Positions 50,020 through 64,000 of a DNA stretch of 64,000 nt are shown piece by piece. The stretch is from positions 42,457 to 106,456 of the forward strand of contig JAIYDD010000190.1 of assembly GCA_027487675.1 (NCBI GenBank), in the 5' to 3' direction. Position 1 is the first letter of the stretch. Every line of letters begins with the position of its first letter. The DNA is from Acetobacteraceae bacterium (lineage in GTDB: Bacteria > Pseudomonadota > Alphaproteobacteria > Acetobacterales > Acetobacteraceae). The position numbers and the translations under genes were made by a program. Under the pieces are notes generated by a model that made no database searches, had not been told where the DNA came from, and was given only the letters and a program-made list of their open reading frames with translations.

Positions 50020-50805
50020 TCAGACCAGCGGCTCGATCGCGTTCGGAGTGGAGTACAGCTCGGCGCCGCCGAAATAGGCGCTGACCTTGTCCTCCTCGAG
50101 CAGGGTGATCTGGTCGGGATGCTTCAGCGTCGGCGCGGCGAGGATCTGCGCCTCGTTCGCCACGTCGCAGCGCACCGGGCCCGCGCCGCTCCAGGCGACG
50201 ACGCCAAGCGGCATGACGACGCGCTTGTAGCCCGCGTTCATCTCCACCTCGACGTAGCGCAGCAGCACGTCGGACTTGTCGACCCAAAGGTCGACCACCA
50301 CGCCCACCACCTTGCGGTTCATGTCGAGCAAGGCGCGGCCGCGGATGTCGGTCTCGGGCGTCGAGACCTCCCAGCCGGGGGCGGCGCGCAGCGGGACGAT
50401 CTTGGGCACCGCGTCGTCCCAGGTGAGGTCCGGCGTGTCCGCGCGGTCGGCCCAGGCGGCCATGCCCACGCCGTCCTGCATGGGATCGCCCTTCGGGACG
50501 AAGGAGGAGCCAGGATAGGCGTCATAGGGCTCCAGCACGCCGCGCACGTCGCGCTCGGCCTTCTTCGCGTCCGGTGCGACGACCGTGCCGTGGCCGTGCG
50601 GCAGCTTGAAGAGCTTGGGCTCGGGCGTCGCCGGGAAGCCCTCGATCGGGTAGCGCAGCGGCCGGTCTGGGCGGTCGGAGACCAGCGGATAGCCCTCGCG
50701 CTTGCCTTCCCGGTGCAGCCACAGCACCAGGACGAAGAAGAAGACGAAGAAGGCGTAGAGCGACAGGGCGGCGATGTCCTGGAATGCACTCGTTGGCGCC
50801 TGCAT
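50020..50805 (-). CDS. puhA: Photosynthetic reaction centre subunit H
   Basis: 261 residues from the ATG at 50805. One N-terminal membrane helix (IAALSLYAFFVFFFVLVLWLHREGKREGYPL) and a cytoplasmic beta-rich domain: PKLFKLPHGHGTVVAP, GSSFVPKGDPMQDGVGMAAWADR, and PDQITLLEEDKVSAYFGG at the end. Subunit H caps L and M and supports proton delivery to QB. It is 19 bp downstream of lhaA. Confidence 0.97.
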   Translation of the reverse strand: MQAPTSAFQDIAALSLYAFFVFFFVLVLWLHREGKREGYPLVSDRPDRPLRYPIEGFPATPEPKLFKLPHGHGTVVAPDAKKAERDVRGVLEPYDAYPGSSFVPKGDPMQDGVGMAAWADRADTPDLTWDDAVPKIVPLRAAPGWEVSTPETDIRGRALLDMNRKVVGVVVDLWVDKSDVLLRYVEVEMNAGYKRVVMPLGVVAWSGAGPVRCDVANEAQILAAPTLKHPDQITLLEEDKVSAYFGGAELYSTPNAIEPLV

Positions 50806-50824
50806 GGCGAACCTCCGCGACGCG

Positions 50825-52264
50825 TCAGACGTGGGCGGACCCGGCGAAGCCGGACCCGTGGGATGGCCGTTCCGCGGCGCGTCCCCTCGCCTGGACGAGG
50901 GGGCCGAAGACGGCCAGGGTGGTGAAGAGCAGCGCGATCTCGATCGTGTAGACCGCGACGTAGCCGGAGGCGGGGCCGGCGAAGGCATCGCCGAGCAGCG
51001 CCTGGATGCCGGGCAGCGCGAGCCCGTCGCGCACCAGGCCGCCGAAGGCGATGGCGAGCCCGGCCGCGGTGGCCTGCACCGCGCCCCAGGTGCCGAGCGC
51101 GAGCCCGACCTGGTCGGCCGGCGCGTGGCGCATGCAGGCGGTCAGCGTCGCATGGGTGAACAGCCCGCCGCCGAGCCCGATCATCGCCGCGCCCGCCGCG
51201 AAGAACAGCACCGATTGCAACGGGCCTGCGAAGATCACGAAGACGAAGGCGAAGATGCCGAGCAGGCCGCCATAGGCCGCGAGCCGGTGCGGATCGACGC
51301 CGCGGGAGAGCCACAGGGCGCCGCCCAGGAAGCCGATCGCCTGGCCGCCCGCGAGCAGCGCCGACAGCGCCGTTGTCGCGCCGACGCCGAGCCCGAGCAC
51401 CTCTCCGCCATAGGGTTCCAGCAGCACGTCCTGCATCGCGAAACCCGCGGTGCCGAGGCCGGCCGCGAGCAGCCGGCGCGCCCAGGGCCCCTGCGCCGCC
51501 AGCATGCGCAGCGAGGCCACGAAACCCGGATCGCCGTCCTCACGCCCCTTGGTGCGGCCGGGATCACGCGCTTCCTGCTTCCAGACCGCGACCAGGTTCA
51601 GCACCAGCGTCGCCGCGGCGCAGCCCTGGATCACCTGGATCAGCTTGAGCTGGGAGAAATCCGCCAGCAGCAGGCCGAACACCACCGCCGTCACGACCAT
51701 CCCCGCCAGCAGCATCAGCGAGAGCAGCGCCACCACGTTGGGCTGCGCGCGCCGCGGCGCGAGGTCCGTGGCCAGCGCGAGACCCACCGTCTGCACGGTG
51801 TGCATCCCGGCGCCCACCATCAGGAAGGCGATGGCGGCGGAAAGCTGGGCGACCCAGGGCGGCGCCCAGGTGTCGCCCGACAGCACGATCAGCGCGAAGG
51901 GCATCATCGCCAGCCCGCCGAACTGGATGATCGTGCCGAGCCAGAGATAGGGCACCCGCCGCCAGCCGAGCAAGGAGCGGTAGTGGTCCGACTTGAAGCC
52001 GATGAGCGCGCGCACGGGGGCGAAGACCAGCGGCAGCGCCAGCATGGCCGCAACCAGGCCGGCGGAGACGCCGAGCTCCACGATCATCACCCGGTTCAGC
52101 GTGCCGATCAGCAGCACCGCCGACATGCCGACCGATATCTGGAACAGCGAGAGCCGCAGCAGCCGCGACATCGGCAGCTCGGCCGAGGCGGCTTCCGCGA
52201 AGGGCAGGAAGCTCGACCCGGCCGACTGCCACAGGCGGATGATGCGGCGCTCGAGCCCGGTCAT
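50825..52264 (-). CDS. lhaA: LhaA/PucC-family LH1 assembly transporter-like protein
   Basis: 479 residues, about 12 membrane helices, major facilitator fold of the PucC/LhaA family. Family motifs: LLRLSLFQISVGMSAVLLIGTLNRVMIVELGV near residue 35, FAPVRALIGFKSDHYRSLLGWRRVPYLW, AMQDVLLEPYGGEVLGLGV, and LFTHATLTACMRHAP. LhaA is required for LH1 insertion, possibly delivering BChl. It starts by overlapping the bchM stop (ATGA). Confidence 0.96.
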   Translation of the reverse strand: MTGLERRIIRLWQSAGSSFLPFAEAASAELPMSRLLRLSLFQISVGMSAVLLIGTLNRVMIVELGVSAGLVAAMLALPLVFAPVRALIGFKSDHYRSLLGWRRVPYLWLGTIIQFGGLAMMPFALIVLSGDTWAPPWVAQLSAAIAFLMVGAGMHTVQTVGLALATDLAPRRAQPNVVALLSLMLLAGMVVTAVVFGLLLADFSQLKLIQVIQGCAAATLVLNLVAVWKQEARDPGRTKGREDGDPGFVASLRMLAAQGPWARRLLAAGLGTAGFAMQDVLLEPYGGEVLGLGVGATTALSALLAGGQAIGFLGGALWLSRGVDPHRLAAYGGLLGIFAFVFVIFAGPLQSVLFFAAGAAMIGLGGGLFTHATLTACMRHAPADQVGLALGTWGAVQATAAGLAIAFGGLVRDGLALPGIQALLGDAFAGPASGYVAVYTIEIALLFTTLAVFGPLVQARGRAAERPSHGSGFAGSAHV

Positions 52265-52961
52265 GGCCGGCGGAGCTCCAGCGCGTGCGAGGTGTAGAAG
52301 CCGCGGGAGACTCGGCGGTCATGGCCAGGGCGCCAATCCCTGAGGCCGGGCTCGGCGGCCAGCAGGCGACGCAGCTTGCCCTCCCCCACCGGGACGATCG
52401 CAGGCGCGCGGTCGCCGCGCGGGAAGAAGCGGCCGACGCCATGCATGGCGGCCAGCAGCGGCGTCCGCGGCGGAAAGGTGAAGGCGATGGAGCGCAGCGT
52501 GCGCGCGGCCAGCCCCGCCAACGCGCCGGCCACGTCCTCCGGCTGGTAGTGGATCAGGCTGTCCATCGCGACCACGTGGTCAAAGCCGCCGAAGCCATGG
52601 TCGAGCATGTCGCCCACCTGGAAGTCGACGCGGCCGCGCAGCTCGAGCCCCGCCGCGCGGTCATGCGCCAGGCCGATCAGGGTGGGGGAGATGTCCACCG
52701 CCAGCACATCGGCGCCGCGCCGCGCCGCCTCGATCGCCAGCGCTCCTGTGCCGCAGCCGGCATCGAGCAGGCGAAGGCCGGTCATGTCGGCGGGCAGCCA
52801 GGACAGCAGCGTGCCGCGCATCGCGTCCCGCCCCGCGCGTACCGTGGCGCGGATGCCGCTGACCGGCGCGTCGGAGGTGAGCCGTTCCCAGGCGCGCGCC
52901 GCGGTGCGGTCGAAATAGGCCAGCAGCTCGCCGCGGCGCGTCTCGTAGGTCAGGGTGGGCA

Positions 52962-52962
<1 letters not shown>
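52261..52962 (-). CDS. bchM: Mg-protoporphyrin IX methyltransferase
   Basis: 233 residues from the ATG at 52962, overlapping the bchL stop. SAM-binding motif LLDAGCGTGALAIEAARRGADVLAVDIS near residue 67, DMLDHGFGGFDHVVAMDSLIHYQPEDV, and IAFTFPPRTPLLAAMHGVGRFFPRGDRAP, a BchM/ChlM signature. It methylates the propionate of Mg-protoporphyrin IX before cyclisation. The track version (571 residues) is a fusion with a shadow frame. Confidence 0.97.
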
Positions 52963-57482
<4,520 letters not shown>

Positions 57483-57511
<29 letters not shown>

Positions 57512-59081
57512 ACAGGGTCTCGACCGTGATGGTTGCGATGCCGCGGTCCTGGGCGAACCGCTCGGTGTTGCGGCGAGCCTTGCCGCGCACGAAGAAGGGG
57601 ATCTTGCGAAGCTCCTCCTCCGCATCCTTGCCCCAGGCCACAGGGCCGCCCGCGACGGCGTGGGGAGTCACCGTCGCGGGCGCGGGCACAGGCTGTGCCA
57701 GAGGCACGACCTCACTGCCCAGCTCGAGAGGCACGCGCGCACCGGCACCGAGGTGCGAGGCGCGGGCCTCGTCATGGAATTCGAAATCCTCGCGGAACAT
57801 GGAGAGCAGGTGCTCCTCCAGCCCCATCACCAGCGGGTGGACCCAGCTGTCGAAGATCACGTTGGCGCCTTCCACCCCCATCTGCGGGGAGTGGCGGGCG
57901 GGGAAGTCCTGCACATGCACGGGCGCCGAGATCACCGCGCAGGCGATGCCGAGGCGCTTGGCGATGTGGCGCTCCATCTGCGTGCCGAGCACGAGTTCCG
58001 GCTGCACGGCCTGGATGGCGCGTTCGACCTCGAGGTAGTCCTCAGTGATCAGCGGCTCGACGCCGTGGCGCTTCGCCGCCTCCCGCACCTCGCGGGCGAA
58101 TTCGCGGGAATAGGTGCCGAGGCCGACGACCTCGAAACCGAGCTCGGCGGCAGCGACTCGGGCGGCGGCCACCGCATGCGTCGCGTCGCCGAAGATGAAG
58201 ACGCGCTTGCCGGTGAGATAGGTGCTGTCCACGGAGCGCGAGTACCAGGGCAGGCGGAGCCGATCGTCCTCGGCAGGCAGCGCGACGCCGGCGAGCTGGG
58301 CGACCTCGGCGCAGAAATCGCGCGTGGCGCCGACGCCGATCGGCGTGACCGTCGTGTGCGGCTGGCCGAAGCTGCGCTTCAGCCAGGACGCGGCCTGGCC
58401 GGCGATCTCGGGGTAGAGCACCACGTTGAACTCGGCCTCGCCGAGTCGCGCGATGTCGGCGGGCGTGGCGCCGAGAGGCGCGACCACGTTCACCTCGATG
58501 CCCATCGCTTCGACGAGGCGGCGCACCTCCGCGACGTCGTCGCGATGGCGGAAGCCGAGTGCTGCGGGGCCGAGGACGTTGCAGCGCGGCTTCGCACCCT
58601 CCGCGCGCGGCGCGCGGCGCGTGCCGGGGGCCGGGAGGTGCGGCGTGCAGCAGGCGCGGACGATCTGGTAGAAGGTCTCCGACGCGCCCCAGTTCTCCTT
58701 GCGCTGGTAGGACGGCAGTTCCAGCGGCACGACGGGGATGGACAGGCCGAGCGTCTTGGCAAGGCCGCCCGGATCGTCCTGGATCAGCTCCGCCGTGCAG
58801 GAGGCGCCGACCAGCAGAAGCTGCGGCTGGAAGCGCGCGCAGGCGTCGCGGGCGGCTTCCTTGAACAGCTCCGCCGTGTCGCCGCCCAGGTCGCGTGCCT
58901 GGAAGGTGGTGTAGGTGACGGGCGGGCGCTTGGCGCGCCGCTCGATCATGGTGAACAGGAGGTCCGCATAGGTGTCGCCCTGCGGCGCGTGCAGCACGTA
59001 ATGCACGCCCTCCATCGCGGTGGCGATGCGCATGGCGCCCACATGGGGCGGGCCTTCATAGGTCCAGACGGCGAGCTGCAT
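57483..59081 (-). CDS. bchB: Dark protochlorophyllide reductase subunit B
   Basis: 532 residues from [23 protein letters not shown]. Nitrogenase-like subunit: [25 protein letters not shown] near residue 25 supplies the NB-cluster Asp, [16 protein letters not shown] holds the Cys, and the PF08369-type C-terminal domain ([29 protein letters not shown]) is present. A Pro/Arg-rich insert ([16 protein letters not shown]) occurs near residue 165. With BchN it forms the catalytic heterotetramer. It lies six bases after bchN. Confidence 0.97.
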
Positions 59082-59087
59082 GGCCGG

Positions 59088-61115
<2,028 letters not shown>

Positions 61116-61136
61116 CTATCGGTCGCCCGCCACGAG

Positions 61137-61154
61137 TGTCAAGCGCGATTGACG
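61137..61154. promoter_or_regulatory. Imperfect PpsR operator between bchF and ppaA
   Basis: TGT-N12-ACG (TGTCAAGCGCGATTGACG), one mismatch, followed 10 bp later by a TTGACA half-site (61165-61170). It is 180 bp from the operator at bchF and 55 bp before ppaA. Confidence 0.5.
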
Positions 61155-61208
61155 TAAATCGGGATTGACAGCTGGCGGGATGGGGAATGATGGTTGGGGC
61201 GGGAGCGG

Positions 61209-62168
61209 ATGATGACCTCGAAACACATGTCGGCTGAACCGCAGGCAGGCGATTACGGACAGGCCCCCCAGGGCCAGGCCGGCGCTTTCGCCAGCGGCTT
61301 CGCCTTCGATGGCGGCCTGGGGATTGGGCTCGCGAGCGATGCGGCCATCGCCGCCTATCCGCCGCGCGGCGGATCGGCGCGTGAGGTTGAGCGGCGGCGG
61401 CTGGCGCTGCTGGCGCGCACCCTGGAATCGGAGGTGATCCCGCGCCTGCTGCTGTCACGCCGCGATGACGGCCTGGCGATGGACCCGATGGACGCCGCCG
61501 CGCCGGCGCCGGAGGACATAGAGGCCATGGTCTGCCTGGTCATGGCCGGCGACCTGGAAGCCGCATCGGCCAGCATCGGCGCCTTGCAGGGCCGCGGCAT
61601 CCCGATCGAGCGCATCTACCTGGATGTCCTGGCCCCAGTTGCGCGGCGGCTGGGCGAGATGTGGGAAGCGGACCGCTGCGACTTCACCACCGTCACCGTC
61701 GGCCTCTGCTGCCTGCAGCAGGTGGTGCTGGCCAACAGCCATGCCTTCCGCCCGCGCCCTGGCCGCCCGGGCGATGGACGGCGCGTGTTGCTCTGCCCGG
61801 TGCCCGGCGAACAGCACAGCTTCGGCCTGCTGATGGTGGGCGAGTTCTTCCGCCGCCAGGGCTGGGAGGTGGCGAGCGGCACCGGAGCCTCGGCGCGGGA
61901 AGTGGTGGCGCTGGTGCGCAAGCAATGGTTCGCCACCATCGGCTTCTCGATGGCCTGCGAGGAAAAGCTGGATGCGCTGGCCTGCCTCATCCGCGACGTG
62001 CGCCGCACCTCACGCAACCCGCGGATCGGCGTGCTGGTCGGCGGCAAGGCCTTCAGCGACCGGCCGGAACTCGTGGCACTGGTCGGGGCCGATGCGACGG
62101 CCATGGATGGTCAGCAGGCGACCTTGAAGGCGGAAACGCTTCTCGCGCTTCTTTCGCGGGACGAATGA
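61209..62168 (+). CDS. ppaA: PpaA/AerR-family cobalamin-binding antirepressor
   Basis: 319 residues from the ATG at 61209 (a second ATG is at 61212); the track uses an upstream TTG. An N-terminal region rich in Gly/Ala, helical cap AMVCLVMAGDLEAASASIGALQGRGIPIERIYLDVLAPVARRLGEMWEADRCDFTTVTVG, then a B12-binding Rossmann domain: CPVPGEQHSFGLLMVGEFFRRQGW holds the His that ligates cobalamin in AerR, followed by SGTGASAREVV. AerR/PpaA binds B12 in a light-dependent way and relieves CrtJ/PpsR repression. It is just upstream of the second ppsR, as in Rhodobacter. Confidence 0.93.
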   Translation: MMTSKHMSAEPQAGDYGQAPQGQAGAFASGFAFDGGLGIGLASDAAIAAYPPRGGSAREVERRRLALLARTLESEVIPRLLLSRRDDGLAMDPMDAAAPAPEDIEAMVCLVMAGDLEAASASIGALQGRGIPIERIYLDVLAPVARRLGEMWEADRCDFTTVTVGLCCLQQVVLANSHAFRPRPGRPGDGRRVLLCPVPGEQHSFGLLMVGEFFRRQGWEVASGTGASAREVVALVRKQWFATIGFSMACEEKLDALACLIRDVRRTSRNPRIGVLVGGKAFSDRPELVALVGADATAMDGQQATLKAETLLALLSRDE

Positions 62169-62277
62169 GGCGGCCGCCGTCATGGCGGGGCGCCGGGCTG
62201 CGATGACCTGGAATGTGCTGGTGGCCAGGAGGGTGGTCTTGGGAAGGGGTCCCTTGGGATGAAGGACGGGATGCCTC

Positions 62278-63696
62278 GTGAAAGCGTTCAAAGCGCCCAG
62301 GACGTCGGTGGGACAGCTGGATGCGGATGCGGCGGCCACGCTGCTCACCGCCGCGGCGGACCTGGCGCTCGTGCTTGACGAAGGCGGCTCGATCCGGGAC
62401 GTCGCCTTCGGCAGCGACGAGCTTGCCCGCGACCTCGGCGGCGCCGAGGGCTGGGTCGGCCGCCCCTGGATCGAGACCGTCGCCAAGGACAGCCGCCTCA
62501 AGGTCGAGGCGCTGCTGGGCACCCGTGCCCAGCAGGATGCGCCGCGCTGGCGGCACGTGAACCACCTGTCGGGCGAAGGCGCGGCCCTGCCGATCCTGTG
62601 CGCCGTCGCGCAGGTGGGCGATGCCGGGCGCCGCGTGGTGTTCGGCCGCGATCTCCGCCCCATCTCGCAGTTGCAGCAGCGCCTGGTCGAGGTGCAGCAA
62701 TCGATGGAGCGCGACTATTCGCGCCTGCGCCAGGCCGAGACGCGCTATCGCCTGCTGTTCCAGCTGGCCGCCGACCCCGTGCTGATCGTCGATGGCGAGT
62801 CGCTGCGGGTGCTGGAAGCCAACCCGGCCGCGCAATCGCTGCTCGGCCGCACCGCACGGCGGCTGCCGGGCCGCGCCGTGCAGGACATCTTCGCCGCCGA
62901 GGACCGCCAGGCGCTGCAGGCCTTGCTTGCCACGCTGCGCAGCGCCGGCCGCGCGGAGGACCTGCAGGCGCGGATCGAAGGCGGCACCAGCGTCACCGCC
63001 TCGGCCCTCACCTTCCGCCAGGAAGGCGGCGTGCTGTTCCTGATCCGCCTGCGCGTCGCCGACGGCGCGCAGGGCGCCCTGCCCGACGCGCGCCAGCGCC
63101 TTCTGAAGGTCGTGGACGGCGTGCCCGACGCCTTCGTCGTGACCGATGCCGAGGCGCGGATCATCACCGCCAACGCCGCCTTCCTCGACATGGTGCAGCT
63201 GACCAGCGAGGAGCAGGCGCGCGGCGAGCCGCTGGAGCGCTGGCTCGGCCGGCAGGGCGTGGAGCTCGAGGTGCTTTTGGCGACGCTGCGCAACCGCGGC
63301 TCCGTCCGGCTCTACGCCAGCACGCTGCGCGGCGACCTCGGCGGGGTCACGGATGTCGAGATCTCCGCCGTTGCGGTGCTGCACGGGGAGCAGCAGAGCT
63401 TCGGCTTCTCGATGCGCGACATCGGCCCGCGCGCCCGTCCGCCGCGCCACAACGAAGGCACGACGCGTTCCGTCGAGCAGCTGACCGAGCTGATCGGCCG
63501 CGTGCCGTTGAAGGACCTGGTCCGGGAAGCGACCGATGCGATCGAGCGGCTCTGCATCGAGGCGGCGCTCGAACTCACCGGCGACAACCGCGCCTCGGCG
63601 GCCGAGATGCTCGGCCTGTCGCGGCAGAGCCTCTACGTGAAGCTGCGCCGCTACGGCCTGGGCGACCTGGCCGGCGAGGACAATGCGGAAGGCTGA
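62278..63696 (+). CDS. ppsR: PpsR/CrtJ-family regulator, cysteine-containing paralog
   Basis: 472 residues with a GTG start at 62278 (MKAFKAPRTSVGQLD). N-terminal PAS (ADLALVLDEGGSIRDVAFGSDEL), Q-linker helix (ISQLQQRLVEVQQSMERDY), two PAS domains (about 160-260 and 275-385), C-terminal Fis-type HTH (GDNRASAAEMLGLSRQSLYVKLRRYGL). Two cysteines: PILCAVAQVG in the N-terminal region and IERLCIEAALEL just before the HTH. The second corresponds to the redox-active Cys of Rhodobacter PpsR/CrtJ. Next to ppaA and bchG, this is the classical redox-responsive PpsR. Confidence 0.95.
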   Translation: MKAFKAPRTSVGQLDADAAATLLTAAADLALVLDEGGSIRDVAFGSDELARDLGGAEGWVGRPWIETVAKDSRLKVEALLGTRAQQDAPRWRHVNHLSGEGAALPILCAVAQVGDAGRRVVFGRDLRPISQLQQRLVEVQQSMERDYSRLRQAETRYRLLFQLAADPVLIVDGESLRVLEANPAAQSLLGRTARRLPGRAVQDIFAAEDRQALQALLATLRSAGRAEDLQARIEGGTSVTASALTFRQEGGVLFLIRLRVADGAQGALPDARQRLLKVVDGVPDAFVVTDAEARIITANAAFLDMVQLTSEEQARGEPLERWLGRQGVELEVLLATLRNRGSVRLYASTLRGDLGGVTDVEISAVAVLHGEQQSFGFSMRDIGPRARPPRHNEGTTRSVEQLTELIGRVPLKDLVREATDAIERLCIEAALELTGDNRASAAEMLGLSRQSLYVKLRRYGLGDLAGEDNAEG

Positions 63697-63703
63697 CCCG
63701 GGC

Positions 63704-64000
63704 ATGTCCGCGCATCTCCCCTCCCCCACGCTGCCCGCCGTGCCGCGCCCCGCGGTGGTGCTGGAGCTGCTGAAGCCGATCACCTGGTTTCCGCCGATGT
63801 GGGCCTTCGGCTGCGGCGTCGTCGCCTCCGGCGCCTTCTGGCAGAACTGGCACCTGGCGCTGATCGGCATCGTGCTGGCGGGGCCGCTGGTCTGCGGGAT
63901 GAGCCAGGCGGTGAACGACTGGTTCGACCGCCATGTGGACGCGATCAACGAGCCGAACCGGCCGATTCCCTCGGGGCGGATGCCGGGGCGGTGGGGGCTC
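63704..64000 (+). CDS. bchG: Bacteriochlorophyll synthase, N-terminal part (cut by window edge)
   Basis: About 99 residues to the right edge. Start ATG at 63704 (MSAHLPSPTLPAVPRPA); an in-frame ATG at 63683 is possible and would overlap the ppsR stop. UbiA-type prenyltransferase: LLKPITWFPPMWAFGCGVVASG, first membrane helices, and the Asp-rich motif NDWFDRHVDAINEPNRPIPSGR that binds Mg-diphosphate. It esterifies bacteriochlorophyllide with geranylgeranyl or phytyl diphosphate. bchP is expected just outside the window. Confidence 0.95.
   Translation, partial: MSAHLPSPTLPAVPRPAVVLELLKPITWFPPMWAFGCGVVASGAFWQNWHLALIGIVLAGPLVCGMSQAVNDWFDRHVDAINEPNRPIPSGRMPGRWGL

Overview
This 64 kb window is high-GC DNA carrying an almost complete purple-bacterial photosynthesis gene cluster (PGC). 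The pufBALMC operon with tetraheme PufC, the superoperons crtEF-bchCXYZ-puf and bchFNBHLM-lhaA-puh, the paired PpsR paralogs and the linked PHA genes point to an alphaproteobacterium. An Acetobacteraceae (Roseomonas-like) aerobic anoxygenic phototroph is my best guess; this is inference from gene content and order, since no 16S or marker search was possible. LH1 and a type II reaction centre are encoded. No puc (LH2), pufX, pufQ or crtA was found. bchG is cut by the right edge and bchP is not in the window.

Layout. (1) 0-12 kb, left flank: partial glutathione S-transferase, glyoxalase II and a methyltransferase, cheZ, a secreted SMP-30 lactonase, an OmpA-like protein, a PHA locus (phaA, class III-like phaC, a PhaE-like partner, divergent phaR), a DUF2786 gene plus a HExxH protein, and a 3-hydroxybenzoate 6-hydroxylase-like flavoenzyme. 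(2) 12-19 kb: ppsR (cysteine-free) - bphP - hmuO, divergent from crtD-crtC; this looks like a self-contained light-sensing unit in which HmuO makes biliverdin, BphP senses light and PpsR is the output. (3) 19-26 kb, accessory pigment region: an ATP-grasp ligase and a cytochrome P450 on the minus strand, divergent from a DUF2306-like membrane protein and a second crtD paralog, then crtI and a YqaA-family gene. (4) 26-37 kb: crtE-crtF-bchCXYZ-pufBALMC, read on the minus strand. (5) 37-41.6 kb: a DUF2189 gene, bchJ, bchE and crtB. (6) 41.6-61 kb: bchF-N-B-H-L-M-lhaA-puhA-B-C-orf106-acsF-puhE-hemA-bchI-D-O, one minus-strand block with many start/stop overlaps. (7) 61-64 kb: ppaA/aerR, a second cysteine-containing ppsR and bchG.

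How it fits together. HemA supplies ALA. BchIDH, BchM, AcsF (aerobic) or BchE (anaerobic), BchJ, BchLNB, BchXYZ, BchF, BchC and BchG carry the bacteriochlorophyll route. CrtE, B, I, C, D and F are the spirilloxanthin set. PufBALMC plus PuhA form RC-LH1-cytochrome, assembled with LhaA, PuhB, PuhC and PuhE. Five perfect TGT-N12-ACA PpsR operators lie before bchC, crtE (two), crtB and bchF. One-mismatch versions lie before crtD, between the P450 and DUF2306 genes, and before ppaA. This ties both the classical genes and the accessory genes to one regulon.

Most novel candidate: the 19.2-24.2 kb block (ATP-grasp ligase, P450, membrane protein, second CrtD), which could be an undescribed carotenoid-tailoring pathway. 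Also notable are two families of intergenic repeats, all in tail-to-tail gene junctions. One is a 234 bp MITE-like element that supplies the phaR stop codon; another encodes the end of hmuO.
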